From Jacaranda mimosifolia (lineage: Eukaryota > Streptophyta > Magnoliopsida > Lamiales > Bignoniaceae), in NCBI GenBank assembly GCA_018894105.1, contig CM032133.1, positions 14,832,501 to 14,896,500 on the forward strand: a DNA stretch of 64,000 nt. Reading direction: 5' to 3'. The position numbers were made by a program, and so were the translations under genes. The notes below the pieces were generated by a model. It worked only from the letters and a program-made list of their open reading frames with translations, was not told the DNA's origin and made no database searches. Of the stretch, positions 24,364-35,994 are shown piece by piece. Each line of letters starts with the position of its first letter. Within the stretch, counting starts at the first letter, position 1.

Positions 24364-27344
24364 TGATAGTGATTATATGTCTAAGAGAAGGGTGAATCAG
24401 GCTTAAGAGATTTTCATGAAGCATAATATTATCACTCAATAAACTTTTTGGCCTTTCAAAAACTGTTTAAGTCTTTCGCAGAAAAATAGTTTTAGTTACT
24501 GACTGGAATTTGCAAATACCAGTTAAGATACTAATCAGACCAGTGATAAGAAAATCAGTAAAAAATAGAAGTAAAAGACACTGGTATTTATAGAGGTTCG
24601 GCAAGCCTACGTCTTCTATCTAAGCTTTCACTTAGAATTTTAAACCTATCAAATTAATAAGTGTATAAGAATATTTTACAGATAGAAATAATAATTTGAC
24701 AGTAATGAAAGTGTAAGGAATAGAAACACTCTAGCAGGGTGAAAAACCAGCTCTTTGCAAAGAGCTACACTCGAATCCCAGATGAGATGAAGCAAATTCT
24801 AGAGTACTGTTGAAACTAGCTTCTTGATTCACTTGCACAACCTCTGTGGACTGATTAGGGGTGTTAAAAAAAAAATCAAAACCGACCTGAAAATTGAAAA
24901 AACCGAACCGAACCTAGTTTGGTTCGATTTTCGTTTTTTCATTTAAAAAAAATTCAGGTTTTCAATTTTTTTGGTTTTTTTATTTGGTTAACCGAAATCA
25001 AACCGAAAAACCAAAAAACCTGGTTCAGTTCAGTTCGGTTAACCGAACCGAAAAAACCAAAACTTTTTTTTTTATTTTTTTTATATACAAAATTTTATTA
25101 TTCAATCATTATTAGTTTAAGTTTTATTTCACATTTTTTATTATTTTTTTAAGTCTAAGATAAATAAATATAAATTTTTAAATAATGTAAATGTTAATGT
25201 ATTTTAAAATTTTTGGGATAAATAATTTTTTTTTTTGATAAAGTGAAATAATTGAGAAAAAAAGAAGTAAATAATATATCAAAATAGTTATTAAAAACCC
25301 TATGTTTTATAAATAATATAGATATTAATATATGACATATAAGAAACATGAATAGTTATAATACAAAGAGAAAAAAAATGATATCTTTTTCTAAACTCAA
25401 ATGGTACAATTGCATAATTTTTTTATTATATGAACTAATACACGTTACATATAAAAAAATAGATGATTATGATTTAAACATCAAAAAATGTTATATTAAA
25501 AGAAAATTAATTAATTAATTAAACTTATATATATATATATATATATTATAGGGTATGTTGATGAGCAAATTTGAAATTTCAACTTAAATTGCAAACTATG
25601 GGATAAGGGATTGAATCATATTCGGCTATTCTTGTGGTAGTACTAGTAGTATATTGTATCTGCTGACCAATAAAGATTTTATCTATATTATTATAAAAAC
25701 AAAGACTATTTTGTATCTAAAATAGAAGTTATTTTTGTTCATTTAAATAATTTGTCCTTTTAATTATTTCAACAACAAAAATTGACAATATAGTTTGAAG
25801 GATAAAATGGAGAATTCAACATAAAAAAGATAGTTTGGATACAAATTTTATCAATATTTCATAATTATCTTTTAGAAATGATGATTTAATAAGGTTATAA
25901 TTGTATTTTTTACAAAATTTACAAATCCGCAATCTATATTATGATGTCATTTCATCAATTAGCTATTTAACTTTAGTAGATTGAGTTTAAGATTTAATTT
26001 GCTATTCGATCTTAGCAGTTAAGGTTTGAATATACAAAAATCGCGTGCATCTACCTTGGCAATTATAAGCTAGCAATTTTAGCATACTCAATGTGTATAC
26101 TAAAATTTTTATAACATAAAATAATTAAAATATTTATTTATCTTCTTAAATTTATAATATTTTAAATGTATTTGTTTAGAATAGATAAATTATAATTTTA
26201 TCAAAACAAATATTTTCAATATAGAAAAAAAAGTAATCTAAATCAATTTTTTCACCTAAAAACAAATATTTTTATCATTATACTTTTATCAAATAATTTT
26301 TTTGGTACTAAAAGAATAAGTTACCCAATTCAAATTTTTAATTAAACTAACTTACTTTTGTCAAACAAACTTTTATAAGACTTTCTTGGTAAAAAAATAA
26401 GTTTTTCTTTCTTTCTTTCTTTTTTTTGGGGGGGGGGGCGGGGTTTCGATTTTAACCGAAACCAAAAAAACTGAAAAAAATAAAAAAAAACTCAAAAAAA
26501 ACAAAAAACGGTTTGCTTTTGGTTTAACACCAAAACCAAACCGAACCATTCGGTTTTGCATTTGGAAAAGCCAAAAATTTCGATTAACCGACCAAACCGT
26601 TCGATTTGGTCGGTTAAAACCGAATGTACAGCCCTAGGACTGATGCACAAGTTGCCGCCACTTCGTATGGCAAGCTCTAGTATCTTCTTCCAAACTGGAA
26701 CTAAGGATACTGCAGAAAGTTCCAGGCAGTATCGCTCTACTGGTTTCTTCACCTAAAGGTCCTTAGAGCAACCAAGCACCGATTTGTTCTCTTCACAGGG
26801 TCCCTCGAGAATAGGTACGACTCCCATCCCTCTTTACCACTAGGTCCTTCGAGACACAAACCGCCTTGTCATCATCTCCCCAAGATCCATCGAAGGTAAG
26901 TCCCACTTGACCTTCTTCACAACAAGGTCCCTCAAAAACACAAGTAGAGCAAGGATTAAGCAACAATTAAGTGCAAGAACATGTTAGAGTATCACACAAC
27001 TTCTCAAAACACTTAACAAAAGTCTCTCCCAACTTAGTGATTCACATTTGTATGCTGCATAATTTTACTCTTATAAAGCCTATGTCCAATGACTATAAGT
27101 TATCATTAAGGGAAGAATCTATTGGAACTAAATAAGGGAACAAAGCATCTTTGGTAATCATGCATTTATTCCTTAATTACGGGTTGAATCAATATACTCA
27201 ACAGAATGTGATTTTTTAGCCATGATAGATTCAAGCAATATGGTGTGAATATATTTTAGCTAATCATTTAAGCTTTTAGCACATAATCATATGAAATAAT
27301 TTTGTTATAATCAAAACATTTGAAAGATCATCAAAGGGTTAGCA
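24364..27344 (-). repeat. 3' LTR of the copia element, enlarged by a hAT insertion
   Basis: It begins TGATAGTGATTATATG and ends GGGTTAGCA. Removing the hAT element and one target copy leaves about 1192 bp, matching the other LTR. A minus-strand TATA box (CTATAAATACC) lies at about 24585-24595, followed downstream by the shared CACTGGTTTGAT-type R/U5 region. Strong landmarks shared with the other LTR include TATCACTCAATAAACTTTTT and TTTAAGCTTTTAGCACATAA. Confidence 0.88.
24848..26644. mobile_element. non-autonomous hAT transposon inside the copia LTR
   Basis: The element 24856-26636 (1781 bp) starts TAGGGGTGT and ends ACAGCCCTA and is flanked by GGACTGAT at 24848-24855 and 26637-26644, a perfect 8-bp duplication. 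The sister LTR at 34830-34850 gives the empty site (GGAATGATGCAC), confirming the insertion. Both arms are packed with AACCGAACCGAA/TTCGGTT motifs; the centre is AT-rich with no transposase. Its terminal nine bases equal those of the element at 576-1369, although the interiors differ. Confidence 0.93.
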
Positions 27345-27357
27345 ATCTCTCTCTTTT
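27345..27357 (-). other. polypurine tract next to the copia 3' LTR
   Basis: Minus strand reads AAAAAAGAGAGAGAT immediately before the LTR start TGCTAACCC. A second purine run (GGGGGGAAGAGAGAG) lies about 360 bases upstream at 27710-27731, just after the stop of the extra ORF. Confidence 0.7.
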
Positions 27358-27748
27358 TTATGATGACAAAATTTGGATAGAGTGGAAAGATATCACCTAA
27401 ACTCCCCCTATTTAAGTGCCTAGTTCTGCCAGTTTGTACTCCCCTTAGTTGAAGTAATTTGTGCGTCTCCTATTCATATTCTTAAGAAACTAGGCAAAAA
27501 CAACAGATGCCAGTAGATGTAATATATTGGGGCTTTGCAAGCCCAAGTAGCACATCCAATCATCAAAATAAATTACCATCCAAAGCAATAAGTTTTTACA
27601 AGCCCATAATAGTTTAAAAGTTTTAGTGCAAAAAAAAAAAAAAAAAAGTTCCAGCAAGTAAACAGAATGACATAAGTTCCAGCAGATAAGATTTTCAAAG
27701 TTTAGAGGGTTTCTCTCTCTTCCCCCCTTCATCATAAAAAAGAAAAGC

Positions 27749-29194
27749 CTAGGATGTGTTCAAATATGCCTTAGCTTTCTCTTTCAGGCGAATGGCGCTA
27801 GCGTAGGTATGACTAGATTTGCAAAGCAGGCATTCAAGCTTGTAGTCCATGGAATCAACAAGTGTTTCCAAGTGTCCAGCAAGAGTCTCCACTATCTTGG
27901 AAAGATCATCCACTTTTGCTTCAAGTCAACTACCCACTTTAGCAGTTCCTATTTTACTGGTTTTTCCTGAGCTTTCCTTGGTATCTTAATGGGAGTATGA
28001 TGAGCAGGGCTAGATTGTTTAGACTTTGAGCTAATGGATACTAGAATTTTGGATTTTTGAGGGCGTAGTTTTAAACTGCTAGGAGTGCGTCCAACTCCCC
28101 TGAACCATCCATCAGCATCAGTATATTGAATTTTCATTTTTCAAGTTGGCTAGATCCAAAACCTTATGGTCAATCTCCCCCTCAATCTAGGCATCAGGCA
28201 AAAACACTCCCTCACTTTTAAAGACATGAGAAGCATAGAATAGGGAAGATTTTTGGCTTGATGAGAGAATGAATGCACCATGTATTTCAAAATAATAAAA
28301 TCTAGATTGACAGGCTCATGCTTGATGGCTTTGGCCATAAGATAAAGGCTCATGGAATTAAGATAAGTGGTATGCCTTCCACTTGAAACTAGGGTAGAAA
28401 AGACAGAGCAACTTATGTAATAAAATGTGTTCAATTTTCATTTTGTTTAGACCAGCACCTCCAGAAAAAGACTGTTGTTTTCCTCCACAAAAGTGTTGAC
28501 AGATTTCATCATAAGTAACATCAGATTCAAAGAAATCACCTAAATTAAAAAAATTTGCACCATCATTCGGAATATCAAATAGAAAATTCAATTTTGAAGG
28601 GGACAGAACAATTCTTTTATCAAGAACATAGGACTCCATAGAGATATCAGAATCAGATTCAATGAAAGTGAAATTTGAATAAAATAGTTTGACCAAATGA
28701 GGATATGATTGCTATTTTCATCAGATTGTCCCACTTTAAACCACAAACCCAGTCTATAGCAGTAGATTTTGGTAAAGAGTCAAAGTTTATAGCCCTTCCA
28801 CTATTTAGGTTGCGACTGGAAATTTTTTCATTAAAGCATGCTAAGGCTTCAGAAGAATGGAATTTTAGAGAGAATGGAAGCTTACTGAAATTCCAGTCCT
28901 TAATTTCTTCAGGACAAGTAGGAGCAGGGGGACTAAGGCTAGAAGCAATTTCTTTAGACCCAGTGGGTTTTCAGGACTACCCATGAGAGTATCCTTATTG
29001 CCTAGGTCCTTGCTACCGAGATGTTCAGGTTTATCAGAGGAGGATGACTGATCTTCATCAGTAATGAAGTCATTATACCATTTCAACAGCATAGGGGCCT
29101 CTCAGATTTGAACATGAATTGGCTCGAAAGGAGATGATGGGCGTTTTTTCTTTGACGAAGATGCCCAGCCATTTGATTTTGTTCGTTTAGGCAT
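27749..29194 (-). pseudogene. extra ORF downstream of copia pol (ORF3)
   Basis: The minus-strand reading starts at ATG 29194 and ends at TAG 27749, about 480 codons with several stops and frameshifts. The N-terminus, KRTKSNGWASSSKKKRP, looks like a bipartite nuclear localisation signal. The centre (about 28850-28360) contains a block with LVKLFYSNFTF and SKLNFLFDIPNDG, similar in pattern to the 'putative plant transposon protein' domain found in plant mobile-element ORFs. The C-terminus (about 27930-27750) is a heptad-like coiled coil (LSKIVETLAGHLETLVDSMD). In SIRE-type elements an envelope-like ORF sits at this position, but I see no clear signal peptide or membrane span here, so envelope function is not supported. 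Non-functional now. Confidence 0.6.
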
Positions 29195-29435
29195 GGTGAA
29201 GAAAATTTTCTAGATAGAAGAAGAGAAAAACACAAGGAAGATGGATGCACTTTTCTGAATGAAGAAGAAGAATTTTTTTTTGTAATAGAAGAAAAAGTGT
29301 TAGTTTTTATTGAAATTAGATTTTGGAAAAAAGGAAATAATTAAATTTTTGATAAGATGCTCGAAAAAACAAATTTTAAGAGAGGAAGGAGTTGCAGTTA
29401 TTTTTGGTGCAAAATAACTTCTATATTCAAACATG

Positions 29436-32400
29436 TTAACTGATCCCGCCAAAATCAAATTTTGATTTAATTCCTAAATTATCTCTAATGTACAAAAATT
29501 TCTTTTCTTCCAAAGCTTTTGTGAAGATGTCTGCAAGCTGATTCTCAGTGCAAACAAAATCAATTGATATGTCTTCCTTATTTAAATGATCAACAGGAAA
29601 TGATGCTTGATTTCAATATGCTTTGTGTGTGAATGCAAGACTGAATTTTTAGAAATGCTAATAGCACTAGAACTATCACAAAAAATAGGCACACAAGGCA
29701 CATTAATACCAAAATCATGTAATAACCCTTTCATCCATAATACCTAGGTGCAACAATTTCCCAAGGCCATGTATTTTGCCTCAGTTGTGGATAGTGCAAC
29801 TACACCTTGCTTTTTACTGCAACATGAAACCAAACAATTTTCTAGCAGTTAACAACTACCATTGGTACTTTTCCTATATATCTTGCAACCAACATAATCC
29901 GCATCAGAATAACTTATGAATTTAAAGGATTTAGAATGTGGATACCATAAGTTATAATTGGATGTTCCCGTGAGATATCTCAATATACTTTTTGCAGCAT
30001 TTAAATGTATTCCTTTGGATTTGATTGGAATCTAGCACATAAGCATGTTCAAAACATAATATCTGGACGGCTAGCAGTTAAATAGAGTAAGCTACCAATC
30101 ATACCTCTGTAGACTTTCTCGTTTATATTCTTACCGTCCTCATCAAGATCCAGTCTAGTATTTGTACTCATAGGAGTGGTTGCAGGGTTGCATTCACTTA
30201 TTCCAAACTTCTTTAGAAGCTCTTTTGTATACTTTTCTTGAGAGATGAATGTCCCTTTCTGAGTTTGCTTCACTTGAAGTCCTAAGAAAAAGTTGAGCTT
30301 CCCATTAAGCTCATTTTAAATTCCTGTTTCATTTTCTCGGCAAACTTTTGACAAAATAGATCATTAGTAGCACCAAAGATAATTTCATCAATATACATTT
30401 GAACAATAAAAGAACTATTTTATTGGTGCTTAGTGAACAATGTGCTGTCTAATATTTCAATAGAAAAATCATTGTTTATGAGAAAGTTGCTCAAACAATC
30501 ATACCAGGCCCTAAGGGATTGTTTTAATCCATATAAAGGGTTTGTCATTTTAAAAACACGATGAGGAAAATTTTCATTTTCGAAATTGGGCTGATTGCTC
30601 TACATAATCTTCTTCTTTTATGAATCTGTTTAGAAAATCACTTTTTTACGTCCATTTGATAGAGCAAAAACTTTTTATGGGTTGCAAAGGCAAGGAGCAT
30701 TCTAATTGATTCTAATCCTGCAATTGAAGCGAACATTTTATTGTAGTCAATGCCCTTTTGTTGACTGTAGCTTTTTACTATCAGTCCGGCTTTGTTCTTG
30801 GTAACTTTGCCGGTTTCATCTAGATTGTTTCTGAATACCCACTTGGTATCAACGACTAGATGGTTTAATGGTCTTTCCACCAGGTTCTAGACTTTATTCT
30901 TTTTTAATTGAGCCAGTTATTCTTTCATTGCTTCAATCCAGAATGGATCTTTTAGTGCCTCTTTGACATCTTTTAGTTCAATCATTGAAATGAGGGCACA
31001 ATTGGATTTATCTGGTGGAACTTGTTTGGTTTTGGGTTTAGTAGTTATTCCAGCTTATGGATATCCAATGATTTTGTTCGTAGAGTAACTAAAAGCATGT
31101 TTGAATTTTCTAGTTCTTAGTTCACTTCTTTCTATTAACTCGTTGGAATTAGGTTCATCAGTGGGGTTCGTTTCCTCAAATGATTTTAATTTTTCTTGAT
31201 TTGATGCTGATGGCTTAGGGTCTAGAGTTTTGACTGGTTCTTTGAATCTTGTAACTACTTTGCTCAAGAATTCCTTAGCATAAGATGGATTAGTTTCATC
31301 AAACGTAATATGCCCGGATTCTTGAACCTTTTTTTTTTTTTTTTTTGTTAAAGACACAATAGACTTTGCTATGCATTAAGTAACCAACAAAGATAGCTTC
31401 ATCACCTTTGGAATCAAACTTTGTCAAATAATCTCTATCATTGAGAATAAAACATTTGCAACCAAAGACACGAAAATAGGAAATGTTTGGAATTTTATTG
31501 TGCCACAATTTATATGGGGTTTTTCCCAAAAACGGTCTTAAGAAAACACGATTAGCAAGCTATATTCACGACTTCACTCCAGATGGATTTCGGAAGATCA
31601 TATTCATTAAGCATGATTCTAGCAGCTTTTTGCAAAATCTGATTTTATCTTTCAACTACCCCATTTTGCTGGGGAGTCTTCGGAGTAGAAAAATCATGAA
31701 TGTAACCATGTTCTTCACAAAACAAAGTAAAGTTTATTTCATCAAACTCAGTTCCATGGTCACTTCGGATTTTCTTAATGAATAACCATTTTCATTTTGA
31801 AGCCTTTTGTTGAGTGGATGAAAGCACTTAAAGCATCATTTTTATGAGCAAGAAAAAAAATCCACATAAAATGAGTATAATCATCTACTATGACAAATAC
31901 GTATATTTTACCTCCAAGGGAAGTGATTTTCATAGGTCTAAATAGGTTAATGTGCAAACGTTCCAGCGGCCTGGAAGTTGTGACCTCATTCTTTGGTTTG
32001 AAAGATGTTCGGATTTGCTTCCCCTTCTGGCATAGATCACATATACTGTCCTTGGAGAAGTTTAACTTAGGTACCCCTTTGACAAGATGTTTCTTTGTGA
32101 GATGATATATAAGTTCCATATTTACGTAGCCCATTCTTCTATGCCTATTTCCAGCATTCTGCATCTGAAATAGCTAAACACTTCACATTTTGACAGGTTA
32201 AATCATCAAGGGTTATACAATAAATATTTCCATCACTGGTAGCAATAAAAACTAGTTTTTCATTTTGCTTGATAACACAGTGAGAAGGATGGAACTTAAC
32301 CTCATAACTATCATCGCATAGTTGACGGATACTAAGCAAGTTATGCTTAAGATCTTCTACAAGCCATACGTTATCAATAGAAGTACCAGTCTACTTACCA

Positions 32401-32560
32401 ATAGTACCTTTACCTATTATGCGTCCTTTTATGTTGTCAGCATAGAGAACATTTCCTGCAGAACAATCGTTAAGCTTAAGAAACATGGACGCATCCCCTA
32501 TTATATGCCTAGAACATCTGCTATCCAAGTACTACTTCTGTTTCTGGGAATGTTCCTTAG
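29436..32560 (-). pseudogene. Ty1/copia polyprotein (protease, integrase, RT, RNase H), decayed
   Basis: In minus-strand order: protease C-part near 32530 with DSRCSRH where active enzymes have DSG; GAG-pre-integrase zinc motif H..H..CDLC (about 32150-32030); integrase core with the three acidic residues still visible (IVDDYTHF near 31885, RSDHGTEF near 31755, QQNGVVER near 31660) and a stop just after; integrase C-part GYL near 31400; RT from 30880, with YIDE at 30388-30399 in place of YVDD; RNase H with SRPDI near 30055 and ADIFTKAL near 29500; stop at 29436. A poly-T run at 31328-31346 interrupts the frame. Catalytically dead on two counts and broken by frameshifts. Confidence 0.9.
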
Positions 32561-32781
32561 CCTGTACCTGTAAGAAATCAGTTTGGTTTAGGTCCCTAAA
32601 CTAAGTTGGGTCTTTCATGGTTAGAAGTAGATGACTTTCTTACCCAAACAAACTTGGTACTAATAAGCTTCTCAATCGGACATCTATAATTGACATGACC
32701 AGATCTACCAAAAGTAAAGCATGTTTTTAGAACATGGTTCAAATTTATTCTGGAAATAGTAGAAACCGGTTTGGTTTTTCT

Positions 32782-34274
32782 CTAGCTCATGTGATTTTTG
32801 AAATTCTGACCCTTCTTAACATTATGTCTAGGTGGAAAATGCATATGTGTGCATTTGGCACTTGTGGAACATTCACCTAGATCATCCTCAATATACAAGC
32901 ATTCCTCAACAATTATTTTTCCTTTGATTTCATAGCTCATTTTTTCAACTTGCTTTTTCAAGAAATTATTCTCTTTAGTGAGCCAATCATTCATTTTCTT
33001 CTTGCATTCAGCATCAAGGGTCTCCCTGTTTTTAGCCATTTGCATTTCAAGTTTATCTTTGTGAGGCCTATCCAATTCTTCTTGAAAATAATCTATTTTT
33101 TCTTGCAAAGCATTATTTTTATCAACAAGCATTTTCACACGAATTTCATAGAGCGTAAGCAATTTTGCACATCCTCATCAATGTCAATTTCATCATTAGA
33201 ATCACAATCAGAGTATGAAGAGGTACTTACTTGATTTACTATGAAGCAATTCTCTTCATTATCAAATTTTTCACTATCGGATTCGTCCCATGTGGTTGCC
33301 ATCGCTTTAGCTTGGGCTTGTTTTGCATATTTTTTCAATCGGGGATCGTTCAATTTTTTATGTCTGATTTCACTGCATTCGTAGCAGTGAGGTGGCTCAG
33401 TATTTGTAGTTTCCAGATTGGTTTTTTTTTTATTTTGACCTGTTGTTCCAGAATTTTCTTTTGAGGTTCGTCAGTTGCTTTAACCTTTGGGAAATCAGAA
33501 CAATTTCATCCTCAACTTGGTCCTCATCAAGATCTTTATAGAGTTTTGAGTCGGAATCATGACTGGTATTAAAAGCAATGTTCTTTTCGACCTTTGTTTC
33601 TGAACCTTCTTCTTTGTTTGGCAGCGTCATCTCATGGGATATGAGAGATCTAATCAGTTCATCCATGGTCATTCTGATAAGATCATGAGCTTCCTGAATG
33701 GAAGTTACTTTTGGCGTCCATTCCTTTGGAAGCAATATGAGAATCTTTCAGACTTGCTCATCTTCATTTCTGGTTCTACCAAGTGCGAACATAAGATTTA
33801 TAATTTCCATGAAGTGCGCGTGCATCTGGCTTATGGCTTATCAGGTTTCATGTGGAACATTTCATACATTTGTAAATAAGAAGAGTAATCCCCTCTTGTC
33901 GAACTTGATTGGTACCTTCGTGGGTCACATGCAACATTTCCCACATTTGCCTTATTGTAGCACATGTACTGACTTGATTGTACTCTTCTTTGGTAAGAGC
34001 GCATGACATAATGTTTTTGGCCTTCGCATTCATTGAAATGGCCTTTTTATCATCATTAGTAAATTTACATCTCTTCTTTGGAACCATTTATCCGTCAACT
34101 AATTTCGTTGGAACTGTTGGCCCTTCACTGACCACTGTCCTATAAATCAAAATCTGGGGCAATTACGTATTCCTGCATTCGGTTTTTCCACGTAGCATAT
34201 TTGGAACCATCAAACAGTGGAGGCTGGTTTTGCGATTGGCCTTCTACAAAGACATCAAGAGTATTAGTGACCAT
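32782..34274 (-). pseudogene. Ty1/copia gag remnant
   Basis: The minus-strand ATG at 34274 begins a Gag with PPLFDGSKYATWKNRM, the usual start of copia capsid. MWEMLHVTHEGTNQV lies near 33950 and EEDELI-type helices follow. The zinc knuckle at about 33365-33325 reads CYECSEIRHKKLND; the fourth ligand is no longer cysteine. An acidic stretch and a long coiled-coil-like region (33160-32800) complete the protein. Stops and frameshifts break it into five pieces. Confidence 0.8.
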
Positions 34275-34311
34275 AGGATCCTTTACTGTAGTAGTTACAC
34301 TACAATATAGA

Positions 34312-34333
34312 AAACCAATGCTCCGAGGCTAAT
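34312..34333 (-). other. possible degenerate primer-binding site of the copia element
   Basis: Just inside the 5' LTR the minus strand reads CCATTAGCCTCGGAGC, which matches about 9 of 13 bases of the initiator-Met primer site TTGGTATCAGAGC. The position fits; the sequence is poor. Confidence 0.35.
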
Positions 34334-34335
34334 GG

Positions 34336-35994
34336 TGAGTGATTATATGCTTAAGAGGGGGGGTGAATTAGGTTGAAGAGATTTTAATGCAGTGGAATAT
34401 TATCACTCAATAAACTTTTTAGCCTTTCAAAAACTATTTAAGTCTTTTGCAGAAAAATAGTTTTAGTTACTGATTGAAATTTGCAAATAGCGGTTAAGAT
34501 ACTAGTCAAACCAGTGATAAGAAAAGCAGTATAGAAGTAGAAGACACTGGTATTTATAGAGGTTCGGCAAGCGTACATCCTCCACCTAAGTTTTCGCTTA
34601 GGATTTTAAACCTATCAAATTAATAAGTATATAAAACGATAGAAATAGTAATTTAACAGTAATGAAAGTGTAAGGAATAGAAACACCATAGTAGGGTGAA
34701 AAACTAGCTATTCGCAAAAAGCTACACTGGAATCCCAAAAGGATGAGGCAAGTTCCATAGCACTGTTGAAACCAGCTGCTTGTGAATATATCTGGGGGAA
34801 TTTCTGTTAGATTCACTTGCACAACCTTGTGGAATGATGCACGAGTTGCTGCCACTCCGTATGGCAAGCTCTAGTATCTTCTTCCAGACCAAAACCAGGG
34901 ACACTGCAAAAAGTTTAAGGCAGTGCCACTCTACTGGTTTCTTCACCTAGAGGTCCTTAGAGCAACCAAGGCTGATTTGTTCTCTTCATGGGGTCCCTCG
35001 AGAGTAGGTACGACTCCGTCTCTCTTTACCACTAGGTCCTTCGATACACAAACAGCCTTGTTATCGTCTCCCTAAGGTCTTTCGATGGCAAGTCCCACTT
35101 GACCTTCGTCATCACAGGATCCCTCGAAAACACAAGTAGAGCAAAGGTTAAGCAATAATTAAGCTCAAAAACATGTTAAAGAGTATCATACAACTTCTCA
35201 AAATACTTAACAATAGTCTCTCCCAACTTAGTGATTCACATTTGTATGATGCACAATTTTAGTCTTATAAAGGCTATGTCCAATGATTATAAGTTATCAT
35301 TAAAGGAAGAATCCATTGGAACTAAGAGGGCGTTTGGGTGAGCTTATAAGCTCTTTAAAACATCTTATAAGATGTTTAAGAGCTTATAAGTTGACAAAAA
35401 GTGTTTGGTAAATTTTTTTAAAAAAGAGATTATAAAATCCTAAAATAAGATGTTAGAAGCTTATAAGCTCTTTTAAAAAAGTAAAGAGACCCTAACTTAT
35501 TTTTAAGATTTTAACAAGCACCTTCATTTTTAACTATTTTAATTACAAAATTACCATTATTAACATCTTAAAAGCTTCAAGATCTTATTTTATTCAAACA
35601 CTTTAACAACTTATTTTAAAAATAAGATCTAACATCTTATAAGCTCCAAAAACATCTTATAAGATGTAGGAACTTATAAGATATTTTAAATAAGCTTAGC
35701 CAAACACCCTCTAAGTAATGGAACAAAGCATCTTTGGTAATGCATTTATTCCTTAATTACCGGTTGAATTAGTATACACAACATAATGTGATTTCTTTCT
35801 TAAGTTATAAGGATGCAAATCAACTAGAATCTTTAAGGATCTCTTATATATGGAAAGTAAATTCCAGTGCATGATAGATTCCAGCCGATAAGGTGTGAAC
35901 AGATTTTAGCTAATCATTTAAGCTTTTAGCACATAATCATATAAAAGAATTTTGTCATAATCAAAGCATTTAAAAGATCATCAAAGGGTTAACA
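34336..35994 (-). repeat. 5' LTR of the copia element, enlarged by a MITE
   Basis: It begins TGAGTGATTATATG and ends GGGTTAACA. Removing the MITE and one target copy leaves about 1270 bp. The same TATA box (CTATAAATACC, minus strand) lies near 34550-34562. The sequence is colinear with 24364-27344 outside the two insertions. Confidence 0.88.
35323..35714. mobile_element. Tourist-like MITE in the copia 5' LTR
   Basis: The 386-bp element 35326-35711 has terminal inverted repeats GAGGGCGTTTGG / CCAAACACCCTC and is flanked by TAA at 35323-35325 and 35712-35714. The sister LTR near 27131 (GGAACTAAATAAGGG) shows the empty site. A 3-bp TAA/TTA duplication is typical of PIF/Harbinger-derived MITEs. 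The interior is built of CTTATAAG-containing inverted segments. Confidence 0.88.

Larger units (their letters stand above)
24364..35994 (-). mobile_element. Sirevirus-like Ty1/copia element nested in the gypsy element
   Basis: Two LTRs of about 1.2 kb (before later insertions) flank gag, pol and an extra ORF, all on the minus strand. Pol order is protease, integrase, reverse transcriptase, RNase H, which defines Ty1/copia. The flanks are ACTTG (24359-24363) and ATTTG (35995-35999), a 5-bp duplication with one mismatch, and the gypsy internal region continues on both sides. Frameshifts and stops occur in every gene. An additional ORF between pol and the 3' LTR plus several purine tracts point to the Sirevirus (SIRE/Maximus) group; that placement is inference. 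Confidence 0.88.

Noticed and set aside
24919..25152. Frames in the CCGAACCGAA region
   Set aside because: They are translations of hAT subterminal repeats.
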